From Bacteroidales bacterium Bact_23 (GTDB taxonomy: Bacteria; Bacteroidota; Bacteroidia; Bacteroidales; Lentimicrobiaceae), in the NCBI GenBank assembly GCA_001603685.1, contig LUZO01000149.1, positions 1-6,440 of the forward strand: a stretch of DNA of 6,440 bases, given 5' to 3'. Made by a program: the position numbers and the translations under genes. Every line of letters begins with the position of its first letter. Within the stretch, counting starts at the first letter, position 1. The notes beneath the pieces were generated by a model that saw only the letters and a program-made list of their open reading frames with translations, had not been told where the DNA came from and ran no database searches. Positions 1 to 6,440 of the stretch are shown here, one piece after another.

Positions 1-53
1 GGGCTACAGCGACTTTCCCGGTCTGATTCTGATTCTAAAAGGGTTATTTTCCG
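1..53. other. Left-edge segment, no gene identified
   Basis: These bases lie downstream of the relA stop codon. They hold a short tandem of the hexamer GATTCT but no hairpin followed by a T-run, so no terminator for relA is visible here. Two plus-strand frames stay open from the window edge into the relA 3' end (stops at 73-75 and 89-91). They could be the tail of a convergent gene, but about 25-30 codons cannot be told from chance. Confidence 0.3.
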
Positions 54-2321
54 CTATTTCCGCAGTGAAGCCTGAGGTTTTATTCTGGTAACATTTTCCG
101 TTCCTTCCATTTTTTTCAACTGTGTAATCAGCCTGTTCAGGATTTCGGTATCAGACACCAGAACAATGATGCTTGCTTCATAAACCTCGCCGGTTGATTG
201 TATCAGGAACGATCTGATATTCAGACCCATCTCTTCGGTAATCACCTTTGTGATTTCACTGATAACCCCTTTGTGATCAAATCCCGACATCTGAATTCCA
301 GCCATGAAAGTGGTAGCTTCGCGGCTGGTCCAGTTTGTGCTTAGGATCCGGTTTCCGAACTTGGACATCAGTTGAATGGCTTCCGGGCAGTTGGTGCGGT
401 GGATCCAGACACTGTGTTCGTTGGCTTTAAAACCAATAATATCATCGCCCGGAATTGGATTGCAGCAATCGGATATGGTGTAGGAAACATCATCTTCAAC
501 ATAGAGTTCCCTGTCCATTTTCAGCTTTTCCCTCACATCGTCAAGAAGGGGTCGAGGAACCTGCGGTTTACTTTTCTGGAAAGGACGGGTAATCAGATTA
601 AGCCAGTTTCCTTTTTCATGCTGCTGCACGCACTCCTTCAGCTCTTTAAGTCCGATTTCGCCCTGCGCCACTTTATGATAAAGATCAATGGCCGATCCTA
701 TTTTATTGCACTCCTGCAGCCGTAGCACCAGATTTTTGGAGGGATTCATGTTCAGTTCCCTGAAAAAACCTTCGAGCATAGCTTTCCCCTCTTCGGCGAG
801 TTTCTTCTTTTGCTCCTTCAGGGCATCCTTGATATATGACCTGGCGCGTGCCGTTACTACAAACTCAAGCCACTCTTTCCGGGGTTTCTGTTTTTTTGAG
901 GTAATGATCTCTACCTGATCGCCATTTTGAAGTATATGGTTCAAAGCCACCAGGCGGTGATTTACCTTTGCTCCGATACTCTGATTACCGATTTCGGAGT
1001 GAATGTTATAGGCAAAGTCAAGTGCGGTAGATTTCGAAGGCAGGGTTTTTACTTCACCCTTGGGTGTAAACACCATGATTTCATCGGCAAACAGGTTTAG
1101 CTTAAACTCATCAAGGAAGGTCAGCGCATTGGGATCGGGGGCCTGCAACAAATCCTTAATTTTGGTAAGCCACTGGTCGATACCACTCTCATTATGGATT
1201 TTTTCCTTGTATTTCCAGTGTGCAGCATACCCTTTTTCGGCAATTTCGTTCATACGGCGGGTGCGGATCTGAACCTCGACCCACTGTCCGGAATGGCTCA
1301 TAACTGTGGTATGCAGCGATTCATAACCATTTGCCTTGGGGCTTGAGATCCAGTCGCGCAGCCGGTTTTGCTTGGGGCTGTAAAAATCAGTAACGATGGA
1401 ATAAGCCTGCCAGCACAGGTATTTCTCATTCTCATAGTCGGTGTCAATAATAATCCGCACCGCAAAAAGATCGTACACCTCTTCAAAAGTGACATCTTTT
1501 GTTTTCATCTTCTGCCAGATGGAATAGATTGACTTTTCCCTGCCAATGATTTCAAAATTCAGGTTCTGCTCCGAGAGCGCTTTTTTGATGGGATAGATAA
1601 ATGTGCTGATAAACTTCGACCTTGAAACAGCAGTATCTTCAAGCTTTTTAGCGATGGTCTGGTATATTTCAGGCTCGGTATATTTTAATGCAAGGTCTTC
1701 GAGTTCGCTCTTTATGGCATACAATCCAAGCCTGTGGGCCAGTGGCGCGAAGAGGTATATGGTTTCCGATGCGATTTTCAGTTGTTTTACCGGAGGCATC
1801 GAATCGAGGGTACGCATATTGTGCAGGCGGTCGGCCAGTTTAATCAGAATAACCCTCACATCATCCGAAAGGGTGAGCAGAATCTTCCGGAAATTCTCGG
1901 CTTGCGATGAGTCGGTTGAGGTGTCGAATATCTCCTTGATTTTGGTAAGGCCATTGATGATTTCGGCAATTTTATCGCCGAACATCCTTCGGATATCTTC
2001 GAGGGTGTAGTTGGTATCTTCAACCACATCGTGCAGCAATGCACAAATAATGGACGACTCGCCCAGGCCAATTTCGCCGGCAACAATTCGGGCAACCTCC
2101 AGGGGGTGATAAATATAGGGCTCACCGCTTTTCCGGCGCATATCCTTATGGGCGGTAACCGCAAGGTTGAAGGCCTTTCGCACCAACCGCTTGTTCTTGC
2201 CTTCACCGGCTTTACCCCAGGCATTCAGCAGGTTGCGATATCGCTTGAGTATCTCCTTACGCTCCTCCTCAGGGTTGATTACATATTTTGGTTCCTGTAA
2301 ACCTATTTCTTTTGTGGCCAT
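54..2321 (-). CDS. relA: Bifunctional (p)ppGpp synthetase/hydrolase, long RelA/SpoT homologue
   Basis: Makes and degrades the alarmone (p)ppGpp: the synthetase moves pyrophosphate from ATP to GDP/GTP and the HD domain removes it. It is cytosolic and expected to be ribosome-linked. Numbering is from the ATG at 2321 (755 aa, usual long-RSH length). The HD hydrolase (about 40-190) keeps R63, H72, H97-D98, E101-D102, D164 and N168, matching the metal and substrate residues I recall from Rel of Streptococcus. The synthetase (about 235-375) has D284 in YDLFAVR, the ANGYESLHT motif and E349 in VEVQIRT. TGS spans about 413-476. The zinc-binding/RIS domain has C619-C620, H641 and C645, and ACT covers about 671-748. 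Both active sites look intact, so it is probably bifunctional. The charge-determining loop reads RLRD (320-323), a conservative form of the RxKD of bifunctional enzymes rather than the ExDD of synthetase-only RelA. A TTG start at 2327 would add two residues; ATG is preferred. Whether it should be called relA, spoT or rel is a naming choice. Confidence 0.97.
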   Translation of the reverse strand: MATKEIGLQEPKYVINPEEERKEILKRYRNLLNAWGKAGEGKNKRLVRKAFNLAVTAHKDMRRKSGEPYIYHPLEVARIVAGEIGLGESSIICALLHDVVEDTNYTLEDIRRMFGDKIAEIINGLTKIKEIFDTSTDSSQAENFRKILLTLSDDVRVILIKLADRLHNMRTLDSMPPVKQLKIASETIYLFAPLAHRLGLYAIKSELEDLALKYTEPEIYQTIAKKLEDTAVSRSKFISTFIYPIKKALSEQNLNFEIIGREKSIYSIWQKMKTKDVTFEEVYDLFAVRIIIDTDYENEKYLCWQAYSIVTDFYSPKQNRLRDWISSPKANGYESLHTTVMSHSGQWVEVQIRTRRMNEIAEKGYAAHWKYKEKIHNESGIDQWLTKIKDLLQAPDPNALTFLDEFKLNLFADEIMVFTPKGEVKTLPSKSTALDFAYNIHSEIGNQSIGAKVNHRLVALNHILQNGDQVEIITSKKQKPRKEWLEFVVTARARSYIKDALKEQKKKLAEEGKAMLEGFFRELNMNPSKNLVLRLQECNKIGSAIDLYHKVAQGEIGLKELKECVQQHEKGNWLNLITRPFQKSKPQVPRPLLDDVREKLKMDRELYVEDDVSYTISDCCNPIPGDDIIGFKANEHSVWIHRTNCPEAIQLMSKFGNRILSTNWTSREATTFMAGIQMSGFDHKGVISEITKVITEEMGLNIRSFLIQSTGEVYEASIIVLVSDTEILNRLITQLKKMEGTENVTRIKPQASLRK

Positions 2322-2324
2322 GTA

Positions 2325-2332
2325 CAAATTTA
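2325..2332 (-). promoter_or_regulatory. Candidate Bacteroidota -7 box at the relA start
   Basis: On the minus strand these bases read TAAATTTG, a perfect match to TAnnTTTG, ending only three bases before the relA ATG at 2321. If used, transcription would begin at or very near the ATG, giving a leaderless mRNA. The nearest upstream TTG (2359-2357) is 24 bases away, a little longer than usual spacing. A competing candidate is TATTCTTG at 2364-2357 (one mismatch) with a TTG at 2389-2387, which would leave a leader of about 30 bases. Neither is certain. Confidence 0.3.
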
Positions 2333-2438
2333 AGCATTAAACCATTCTCTTCATACCAAGAATACAGACTATTTTTAATCGGCTGACAAGAAAAAGATCA
2401 GCCTTTCAAATCAACATTTTTACCCCATGTCATGTTCT

Positions 2439-2456
2439 ATGATTTCATGAAATTAT
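2439..2456. repeat. Imperfect 18-bp palindrome, possible operator
   Basis: The core ATTTCATGAAAT at 2442-2453 is a perfect 12-base palindrome. The arms extend three more bases on each side with one G/T mismatch, giving about 18 bases of dyad symmetry. It lies about 120 bases upstream of relA and about 170 bases upstream of the secreted-protein gene. No T-run follows, so it is not a terminator. Symmetry of this size suits a dimeric regulator, but the region is AT-rich and chance is possible. No regulator family is assigned. Confidence 0.25.
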
Positions 2457-2582
2457 GCTGATTTTTAATTTTATTTAAATCATGCCACCGACTGGTTCTG
2501 TTTACGGCAGTGATTTTGATAAAACAGCATAGTGCGCGGCATTGTTTTTGCGGCAAATTAACTGCATCTGCCGGTAATTTGT

Positions 2583-2590
2583 TACTTTTG
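2583..2590 (+). promoter_or_regulatory. Candidate Bacteroidota -7 box for the secreted-protein gene
   Basis: TACTTTTG is a perfect match to TAnnTTTG. It lies 37 bases before the ATG at 2628, which would leave an untranslated leader of roughly 30 bases. A -33 TTTG at the normal 19-21 base spacing is not seen. TTTG at 2547-2550 is too far upstream (32-base gap), and only a weak ACTG sits at 2561-2564. No Shine-Dalgarno sequence precedes the ATG, which is usual in this phylum. Confidence 0.45.
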
Positions 2591-2627
2591 ACTAATCAAA
2601 ACGGCGATTGCGCCACCAAACTCAGCA

Positions 2628-2714
2628 ATGAATTCTTGTCATCCCATATACAGCAGGTTCAGAGTTCTGTTAATCACTGTTTTACTGACAGTTGCCGGAA
2701 TTTCATCCTATGCT
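2628..2714 (+). other. Signal peptide coding segment
   Basis: Codons 1-29 of the secreted protein encode a short N-region with arginines at 10 and 12, a hydrophobic run of Leu, Ile and Val, and a small-residue cleavage site ending in SSYA before THQRAGEI. This is a Sec-type signal, as type IX cargo requires for crossing the inner membrane. There is no lipobox cysteine at the cleavage site, so it is not a lipoprotein. Confidence 0.85.
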
Positions 2715-5312
2715 ACCCATCAGCGTGCCGGAGAGATCACCTACCGTCATTTATCGGGCCTGACTTATGAGGTAACCATCACTACCTACACATTTGCCCC
2801 AAGTGCGGCCGACCGCTGCGAACTAACCATCAACTGGGGCGACGGGCAAAGCAGCGTTTTACCCCGCACAAACGGCCCCGCCGGACAGACCCCGGCAGGC
2901 ATCTTTTGCGAACATACCGGTGAAAATATCACCATCGATATCAGGCTGAATATATACAAAGGAGTACACACCTATTCTGCGCCATCAACCTACCGCATCT
3001 GGGTGGAAGACCCGAACCGCAATCTGGGCATTCAGAACATCCCGAATTCAGTGGATGTTCCGCTTTACATTGAAACCATGCTGGTTATCAACCCCTTTCT
3101 GGGAGGCAACAGTTCGCCGGTGCTGCTTTTACCCCCCATCGACAACGGTTGTGTGGGCATACCGTATCTTCACAATGCGGGCGCTTACGACCCCGATGGC
3201 GACAGCCTTTCGTTCAGACTCGTCAGCTGCAGGGGTGCCGGAGGCCTGGACATTCCCGGATATAAACTGCCCAACGAAGTGGATACGCAGACTCCCGGCT
3301 CATTCACCATCAATCCGGTTACCGGTGACATTGTTTGGGAAAGCCCCACCCGGCAGGGTGAGTATAATTTTGCATTTCTGATAGAAGAGTGGCGCAATGG
3401 TGTGAGGATTGGCTACATAACCCGCGATATGCAGGTAAATATTGTAGCCTGCAACAACACGCCCCCTGAGCTTCATGTGAATACCGACACCTGCGTGATT
3501 GCAGGTGATACGCTGAGGCTGTTTGTATTGGCTACCGATGCCGATAACCACAAAATTACGCTTACGGCCGAAGGCGGGCCGTTTATCATGCCGGTAAGCC
3601 CTGCCATTTTCCACCAGCCCGACGACTCGGCCGGACGGGTGAGTACCACCATTGCCTGGCCAACGGTATGTGCACATGTAAGAACCATGCCCTATCAGAT
3701 ATTTCTAAAGGCGCAGGACAACGGATCGCCGGTAAGGCTGTTTGATCTGAAAACGGTCAACATTCAGGTGATAGCCCCACCGGTTGAAAATGTACAGGCC
3801 GATCCGATGGGAAACAGCATGGTGCTGAACTGGAACCCGCATAAATGCAGCGAAGCAAAGGGGTACCGGATATACCGCAGAACCGGTTCGTCGGGTTTTG
3901 CTCCGGGTGCATGCCAGACAGGAGTTCCGCCCGAAACCGGATACCGGCTTATCGCTGAAACCAGCGACATTAACCTGACCAGCTATATTGATGACAATCA
4001 GGGATTCGGGCTGGTTCGTGGAGTAAACTACTGCTATATAATCACATGCTGGTTCGGTGATGGAGCGGAGAGCATCGCCTCGGAAGAGGTGTGCGCCAGC
4101 CTGAAAAAGGATATGCCGGTCATTACCAATGTGAGTGTTGATGCCACCTCAGAAACCGGCGGACAAATCTACATAGCCTGGTCGAAGCCAACCGAACTGG
4201 ATCCGGTTCAGATGCCGGGCCCCTATATCTACCGGCTTTTCAGGAGTGCAGGATTCAGCAATGCCAACAGGGTTCAGCTTGCCGAATACACCAGCCTGAA
4301 CGACACCACGCATACCGATACCGGCATAAACACCCGCGATACCGCCTGGACCTATACCATAGAATTCATCAACAATACGCCGGGAAATGTCTTTACCATC
4401 GGCTTTACCCCGCCGGCATCGTCGCTTTTTATCCGAACCATTCCATCGGACAGGCAGATTACCGTCAGCATCAACGCCAATGTACCCTGGATAAACGAAT
4501 GGTACACCATTTACCGAATGAACGAAACAACCGGGCTGTTCGACAGCATTGGCATCAGCAACCGGCCGGCATTTACCGACACCGCGCTGATCAATGAAAA
4601 GGAGTACTGCTATCTGGTGCGATCCACAGGCACTTACGGCACTCCGGGTTACATTGACCCGATTTACAACTTTTCGCAGGAGCGCTGCGAGCGGCCTTAC
4701 GACAATGTACCGCCATGCCCTCCCCTGCTGCTGGTAGATGTGGAATGTGATGTACGCGAACTCAGATTCCGCTGGGAAGACATCTCGCAAACCTGCGCAC
4801 CCGATATCGACCGCTATTACCTGTACCAGGTTGGCAATCCGCATATACTGCTCGGATCATTTCCCGCATCTGTAACCAGTTACGACTACAGACCGCCCTC
4901 AACCATCGCGGGTTGTTTCTTTGTGGTAGCTTCCGACATCAACGGCAACATCGACACCACCAGCTACCACAGGGTATGTACCAGCATCAACGACTGTCCG
5001 CGGTACCGGCTGCCCAATGTCTTCACCCCAAATAGCGACGGGTTTAACGACCTGTTCGTACCTTTCCCCGGATACACTTCGGTTGAAAGAATCGACCTGA
5101 AGGTATTCAACCGCTGGGGAGTGGTGGTTTTTGAAACCACCGATCCCGAAATCCGCTGGGACGGGAAGGATAAAAACACCAACAAGCCATGCAGCGACGG
5201 AGTCTATTTTTACATCTGCGATGTTTATGAGATTGTTGGCACTCCGGAAGAGCCGGGGGAAAAGATCATCGAAAAGCGGACGCTGACAAACAGCCTGCAC
5301 ATATTCAGATAA
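2628..5312 (+). CDS. Secreted multidomain protein with type IX (type B) C-terminal sorting domain
   Basis: Probable cell-surface or secreted protein of 894 aa; the function is unknown and no catalytic motif is seen. Residues 1-29 form a signal peptide (basic YSRFR, hydrophobic core 13-24, likely cleavage after SSYA). Residues 30-155 are a beta-rich domain with INWGDG at 68-73. Residues 163-275 and 278-385 are cadherin-like, with acidic DPDGDSL (188-194) and TDADNHK (303-309) sites that may bind calcium. Four fibronectin type III-like repeats follow (about 383-489, 496-603, 604-687, 697-784). The C-terminus (about 796-894) opens with LPNVFTPNSDGFND and contains FNRWG, WDGKD and DGVYFY, hallmarks of the CHU_C / gliding-motility-associated domain exported by the type IX system. 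The mature part has 22 cysteines, consistent with disulfides outside the cytoplasm. The start is well bounded: an in-frame TGA lies at 2589 and no other usual start lies between. It stands alone, with relA diverging and gap converging. Adhesin is the best guess. Confidence 0.92.
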   Translation: MNSCHPIYSRFRVLLITVLLTVAGISSYATHQRAGEITYRHLSGLTYEVTITTYTFAPSAADRCELTINWGDGQSSVLPRTNGPAGQTPAGIFCEHTGENITIDIRLNIYKGVHTYSAPSTYRIWVEDPNRNLGIQNIPNSVDVPLYIETMLVINPFLGGNSSPVLLLPPIDNGCVGIPYLHNAGAYDPDGDSLSFRLVSCRGAGGLDIPGYKLPNEVDTQTPGSFTINPVTGDIVWESPTRQGEYNFAFLIEEWRNGVRIGYITRDMQVNIVACNNTPPELHVNTDTCVIAGDTLRLFVLATDADNHKITLTAEGGPFIMPVSPAIFHQPDDSAGRVSTTIAWPTVCAHVRTMPYQIFLKAQDNGSPVRLFDLKTVNIQVIAPPVENVQADPMGNSMVLNWNPHKCSEAKGYRIYRRTGSSGFAPGACQTGVPPETGYRLIAETSDINLTSYIDDNQGFGLVRGVNYCYIITCWFGDGAESIASEEVCASLKKDMPVITNVSVDATSETGGQIYIAWSKPTELDPVQMPGPYIYRLFRSAGFSNANRVQLAEYTSLNDTTHTDTGINTRDTAWTYTIEFINNTPGNVFTIGFTPPASSLFIRTIPSDRQITVSINANVPWINEWYTIYRMNETTGLFDSIGISNRPAFTDTALINEKEYCYLVRSTGTYGTPGYIDPIYNFSQERCERPYDNVPPCPPLLLVDVECDVRELRFRWEDISQTCAPDIDRYYLYQVGNPHILLGSFPASVTSYDYRPPSTIAGCFFVVASDINGNIDTTSYHRVCTSINDCPRYRLPNVFTPNSDGFNDLFVPFPGYTSVERIDLKVFNRWGVVVFETTDPEIRWDGKDKNTNKPCSDGVYFYICDVYEIVGTPEEPGEKIIEKRTLTNSLHIFR
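3774..4979 (+). repeat. Four fibronectin type III-like protein repeats
   Basis: Residues about 383-784 hold four units. Each has an inner strand with Trp or a similar hydrophobic (VLNWNP, IYIAWSKP, ITVSINAN, LRFRWED), then a Y-rich strand (YRIYR, YIYRLFR, WYTIYR, YYLYQV) and a late Y/F strand. Units 1, 3 and 4 carry a cysteine pair flanking the last hairpin (C469/C489, C661/C687, C763/C784). Unit 2 has WTYTIEF at the matching place and lacks the pair. The repeats are diverged at the DNA level, so this is an old protein repeat and not a recent duplication. Confidence 0.7.
5013..5309 (+). other. CHU_C / type B sorting domain coding segment
   Basis: Residues about 796-894 match the C-terminal domain that directs proteins through the type IX secretion system and, in the type B form, ends in a folded domain of about 90 residues. 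Visible anchors are NVFTPNSDGFND near its start, VFNRWG in the middle, WDGKD, and DGVYFY before the last strands. The extreme C-terminus is SLHIFR. The presence of this cargo implies a type IX apparatus elsewhere in the genome. Confidence 0.88.
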
Positions 5313-5377
5313 AAGCCGCGGAGCAAACCTGAAGATAAAAAGCGGAAGTGAGTTTTCCTTAACCCTGCGCTAATAAC

Positions 5378-5410
5378 AAAAAAAGGCCGTCATTACTGAC
5401 AGCCTTCTTT
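5378..5410 (-). terminator. Hairpin terminator downstream of gap, possibly bidirectional
   Basis: Arms GGCCGTCA (5385-5392) and TGACAGCC (5397-5404) enclose four bases. Read on the minus strand, the stem is eight continuous pairs including one U-G wobble, the loop is GUAA (a GNRA tetraloop), and seven Ts follow (complement of 5378-5384). This is a strong rho-independent terminator for gap. On the plus strand the same wobble becomes a C-A mismatch and the tail is TTCTTTT, so it would stop the secreted-protein transcript less efficiently. No other terminator is seen after 5312. Confidence 0.85.
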
Positions 5411-5428
5411 TAATTCAGCTTGCTGATT

Positions 5429-6433
5429 TTAGAAAAGCTTTTCAGCGAGGTCAACAACCCTGGCTGAGTAACCCCATTCGTTATCGTACCATGCAAGAAT
5501 CTTAGCAGTTTTTCCGTTTACCATGGTGCTTTTTGCATCAAAAATTGAAGATGCGGGGTTGTGGATGATATCTACCGAAACAATTTCGTCTTCGGTGTAC
5601 TCGAGGATACCTTTCATCTGACCTTCGGCAGCCTCTTTCATGGCGGCGTTAATCTGTTCTTTGGTAACTTCGGTTTTCAGGTTAACCACCAGGTCAACCA
5701 GTGAACCGGTCGGGGTGGGAACGCGTACTGCGAGTCCGTCGAGTTTGCCTTTCAGTTCGGGAATAACGATTCCAACAGCTTTTGCAGCTCCGGTGGTGGT
5801 GGGAATCTGCGAAACGGCGGCTGAACGGGCACGGCGAAGGTCGCTGTGGGGGGCGTCGAGAATGGTCTGGTCGTTGGTATAGGAGTGGATGGTGGTCATC
5901 AGTCCGTTTTCAATGCCAAACCTGTCGTTCAGAACCTTGGCAACAGGTGCCAGACAGTTGGTGGTACATGAAGCATTCGATACACACTGGTCGGTATCTT
6001 TCAGTTCATGCTCATTTACACCCAAAACAATGGTGCGGTCGATGGTATCTTTTGCAGGAACGGTAAGGATAACCTTTTTAGCACCGTTTCTCAGGTGGTC
6101 GCCATAACCGCCTTTGGGGCTCTCCTTTGAACGGAACACGCCGGTTGATTCAACAACCACATCAGGTGTTGAAGCCCAGGCGATGGTTGCGGGGCTGCGC
6201 TCAGCAGTTACGGGATATTTTACTCCGTTTACAATCAGTGAAGTTTCATCGTATCCAATCTCACCCTGGAACCTGCCCTGGGTTGAGTCGTATTTCAGAA
6301 GATAGGCAAGTGTTTTTGTACTGGTCAGGTCATTAATTCCAACCACTTCAATGTTTTCGCGCTCGAGGGCGATTTTGAAAACATTTCTGCCAATCCTGCC
6401 AAAGCCGTTGATTGCTAATTTAATTTTTGACAT
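5429..6433 (-). CDS. gap: Type I glyceraldehyde-3-phosphate dehydrogenase, NAD-dependent
   Basis: Catalyses the reversible oxidative phosphorylation of glyceraldehyde 3-phosphate to 1,3-bisphosphoglycerate in glycolysis/gluconeogenesis; cytosolic and normally a tetramer. The 334-aa length is standard and the gene is complete. The Rossmann fingerprint NGFGRIGR is at 9-16, followed by N34-D35, an acidic residue favouring NAD over NADP. The catalytic site SNASCTTNC has C156, with H183 in TIHSYTND as the base. Phosphate-site elements are TTTGAAKA (212-219) and R237 in RVPTPTGS. The end carries WYDNEWGYS (315-323). Compared with the Bacillus-type enzyme as I remember it, the loop after STGVF is about four residues longer (SPKGGYGDHL, 105-114). 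The start is ATG at 6433; AGG at 6438-6440 is a weak possible ribosome site, but the window ends there, so the promoter is not visible. It converges on the secreted-protein gene and has its own terminator. Confidence 0.98.
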   Translation of the reverse strand: MSKIKLAINGFGRIGRNVFKIALERENIEVVGINDLTSTKTLAYLLKYDSTQGRFQGEIGYDETSLIVNGVKYPVTAERSPATIAWASTPDVVVESTGVFRSKESPKGGYGDHLRNGAKKVILTVPAKDTIDRTIVLGVNEHELKDTDQCVSNASCTTNCLAPVAKVLNDRFGIENGLMTTIHSYTNDQTILDAPHSDLRRARSAAVSQIPTTTGAAKAVGIVIPELKGKLDGLAVRVPTPTGSLVDLVVNLKTEVTKEQINAAMKEAAEGQMKGILEYTEDEIVSVDIIHNPASSIFDAKSTMVNGKTAKILAWYDNEWGYSARVVDLAEKLF

Positions 6434-6440
6434 ATTACCT

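Larger units (their letters stand above)
2322..2627. promoter_or_regulatory. Divergent intergenic region between relA and the secreted-protein gene
   Basis: This 306-base region separates two genes transcribed away from each other, so it must hold both promoters. It is clearly more AT-rich than the genes on either side. It contains candidate -7 boxes for each direction and an imperfect palindrome near the middle, listed separately. I see no convincing ORF with coding character, no riboswitch-like fold and no tRNA. The frame of the downstream gene is closed by a TGA at 2589-2591. Confidence 0.75.

Noticed and set aside
2..91. Plus-strand open frame running in from the left edge and ending inside the relA 3' end
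   Set aside because: It has only 29 visible codons, no recognisable motif, and would overlap relA antisense; it cannot be told from chance without upstream sequence.
1603..2010. 135-codon plus-strand open frame inside relA
   Set aside because: It is a shadow of the conserved hydrolase and linker region of relA, with serine-rich composition typical of antisense translation.
2322..2327. TTG start extending relA by two residues
   Set aside because: It falls inside the candidate -7 box, and the ATG two codons later gives a natural N-terminus.
2510..2770. 86-codon plus-strand open frame spanning the promoter region and the start of the secreted-protein gene
   Set aside because: It overlaps the signal peptide region in another frame and shows no conserved features; the frame starting at 2628 has a clear signal peptide and domains.
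4149..4844. 231-codon open frame antisense to the secreted-protein gene
   Set aside because: It lies wholly inside a well-supported gene. Its translation shows no domain or plausible start context, and relatively GC-rich codon use on the sense strand leaves long open antisense frames by chance.
4899..5300. 133-codon antisense open frame opposite the sorting domain
   Set aside because: It is the mirror of a conserved CHU_C domain, and its protein resembles nothing I recognise.
1..6440. Search for a novel system: CRISPR arrays, insertion sequences, toxin-antitoxin pairs, retron-like or defence genes
   Set aside because: No regularly spaced repeats, terminal inverted repeats, transposase, reverse transcriptase or small paired ORFs were seen. 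All but about 480 bases is occupied by three long recognisable genes.

Overview
The window looks like ordinary chromosome from a member of the Bacteroidota, possibly a Bacteroidales or Marinilabiliales relative. Three things point there. The secreted protein in the middle ends in the CHU_C / type B sorting domain used by the type IX secretion system. The starts lack strong Shine-Dalgarno sequences. Matches to the Bacteroidota -7 promoter box (TAnnTTTG) lie upstream of genes. I cannot name a genus.

Layout. Bases 54-2321, minus strand: a full-length long RelA/SpoT homologue (755 aa) with hydrolase, synthetase, TGS, zinc-binding and ACT domains. Bases 2322-2627: an AT-rich divergent intergenic region with candidate promoters in both directions and one imperfect 18-bp palindrome. 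Bases 2628-5312, plus strand: an 894-aa secreted, cysteine-rich protein with a signal peptide, an N-terminal domain containing a WGDG motif, two cadherin-like segments, four fibronectin type III-like repeats and a C-terminal type B sorting domain. Bases 5313-5428: a convergent intergenic region with one hairpin terminator that best fits the minus-strand gene. Bases 5429-6433, minus strand: a complete 334-aa NAD-type glyceraldehyde-3-phosphate dehydrogenase.

The three genes appear to be separate transcription units: relA and the secreted-protein gene diverge, and the secreted-protein gene and gap converge. I see no functional pathway linking them; they are a stringent-response regulator, a surface or secreted protein and a central glycolytic enzyme.

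I found no RNA gene, mobile element, CRISPR array, phage gene or defence system. I do not see an undescribed multi-gene system. The points most worth a second look are the layout and cysteine pattern of the secreted protein, the possibility of a leaderless relA transcript, and the palindrome between the divergent genes.
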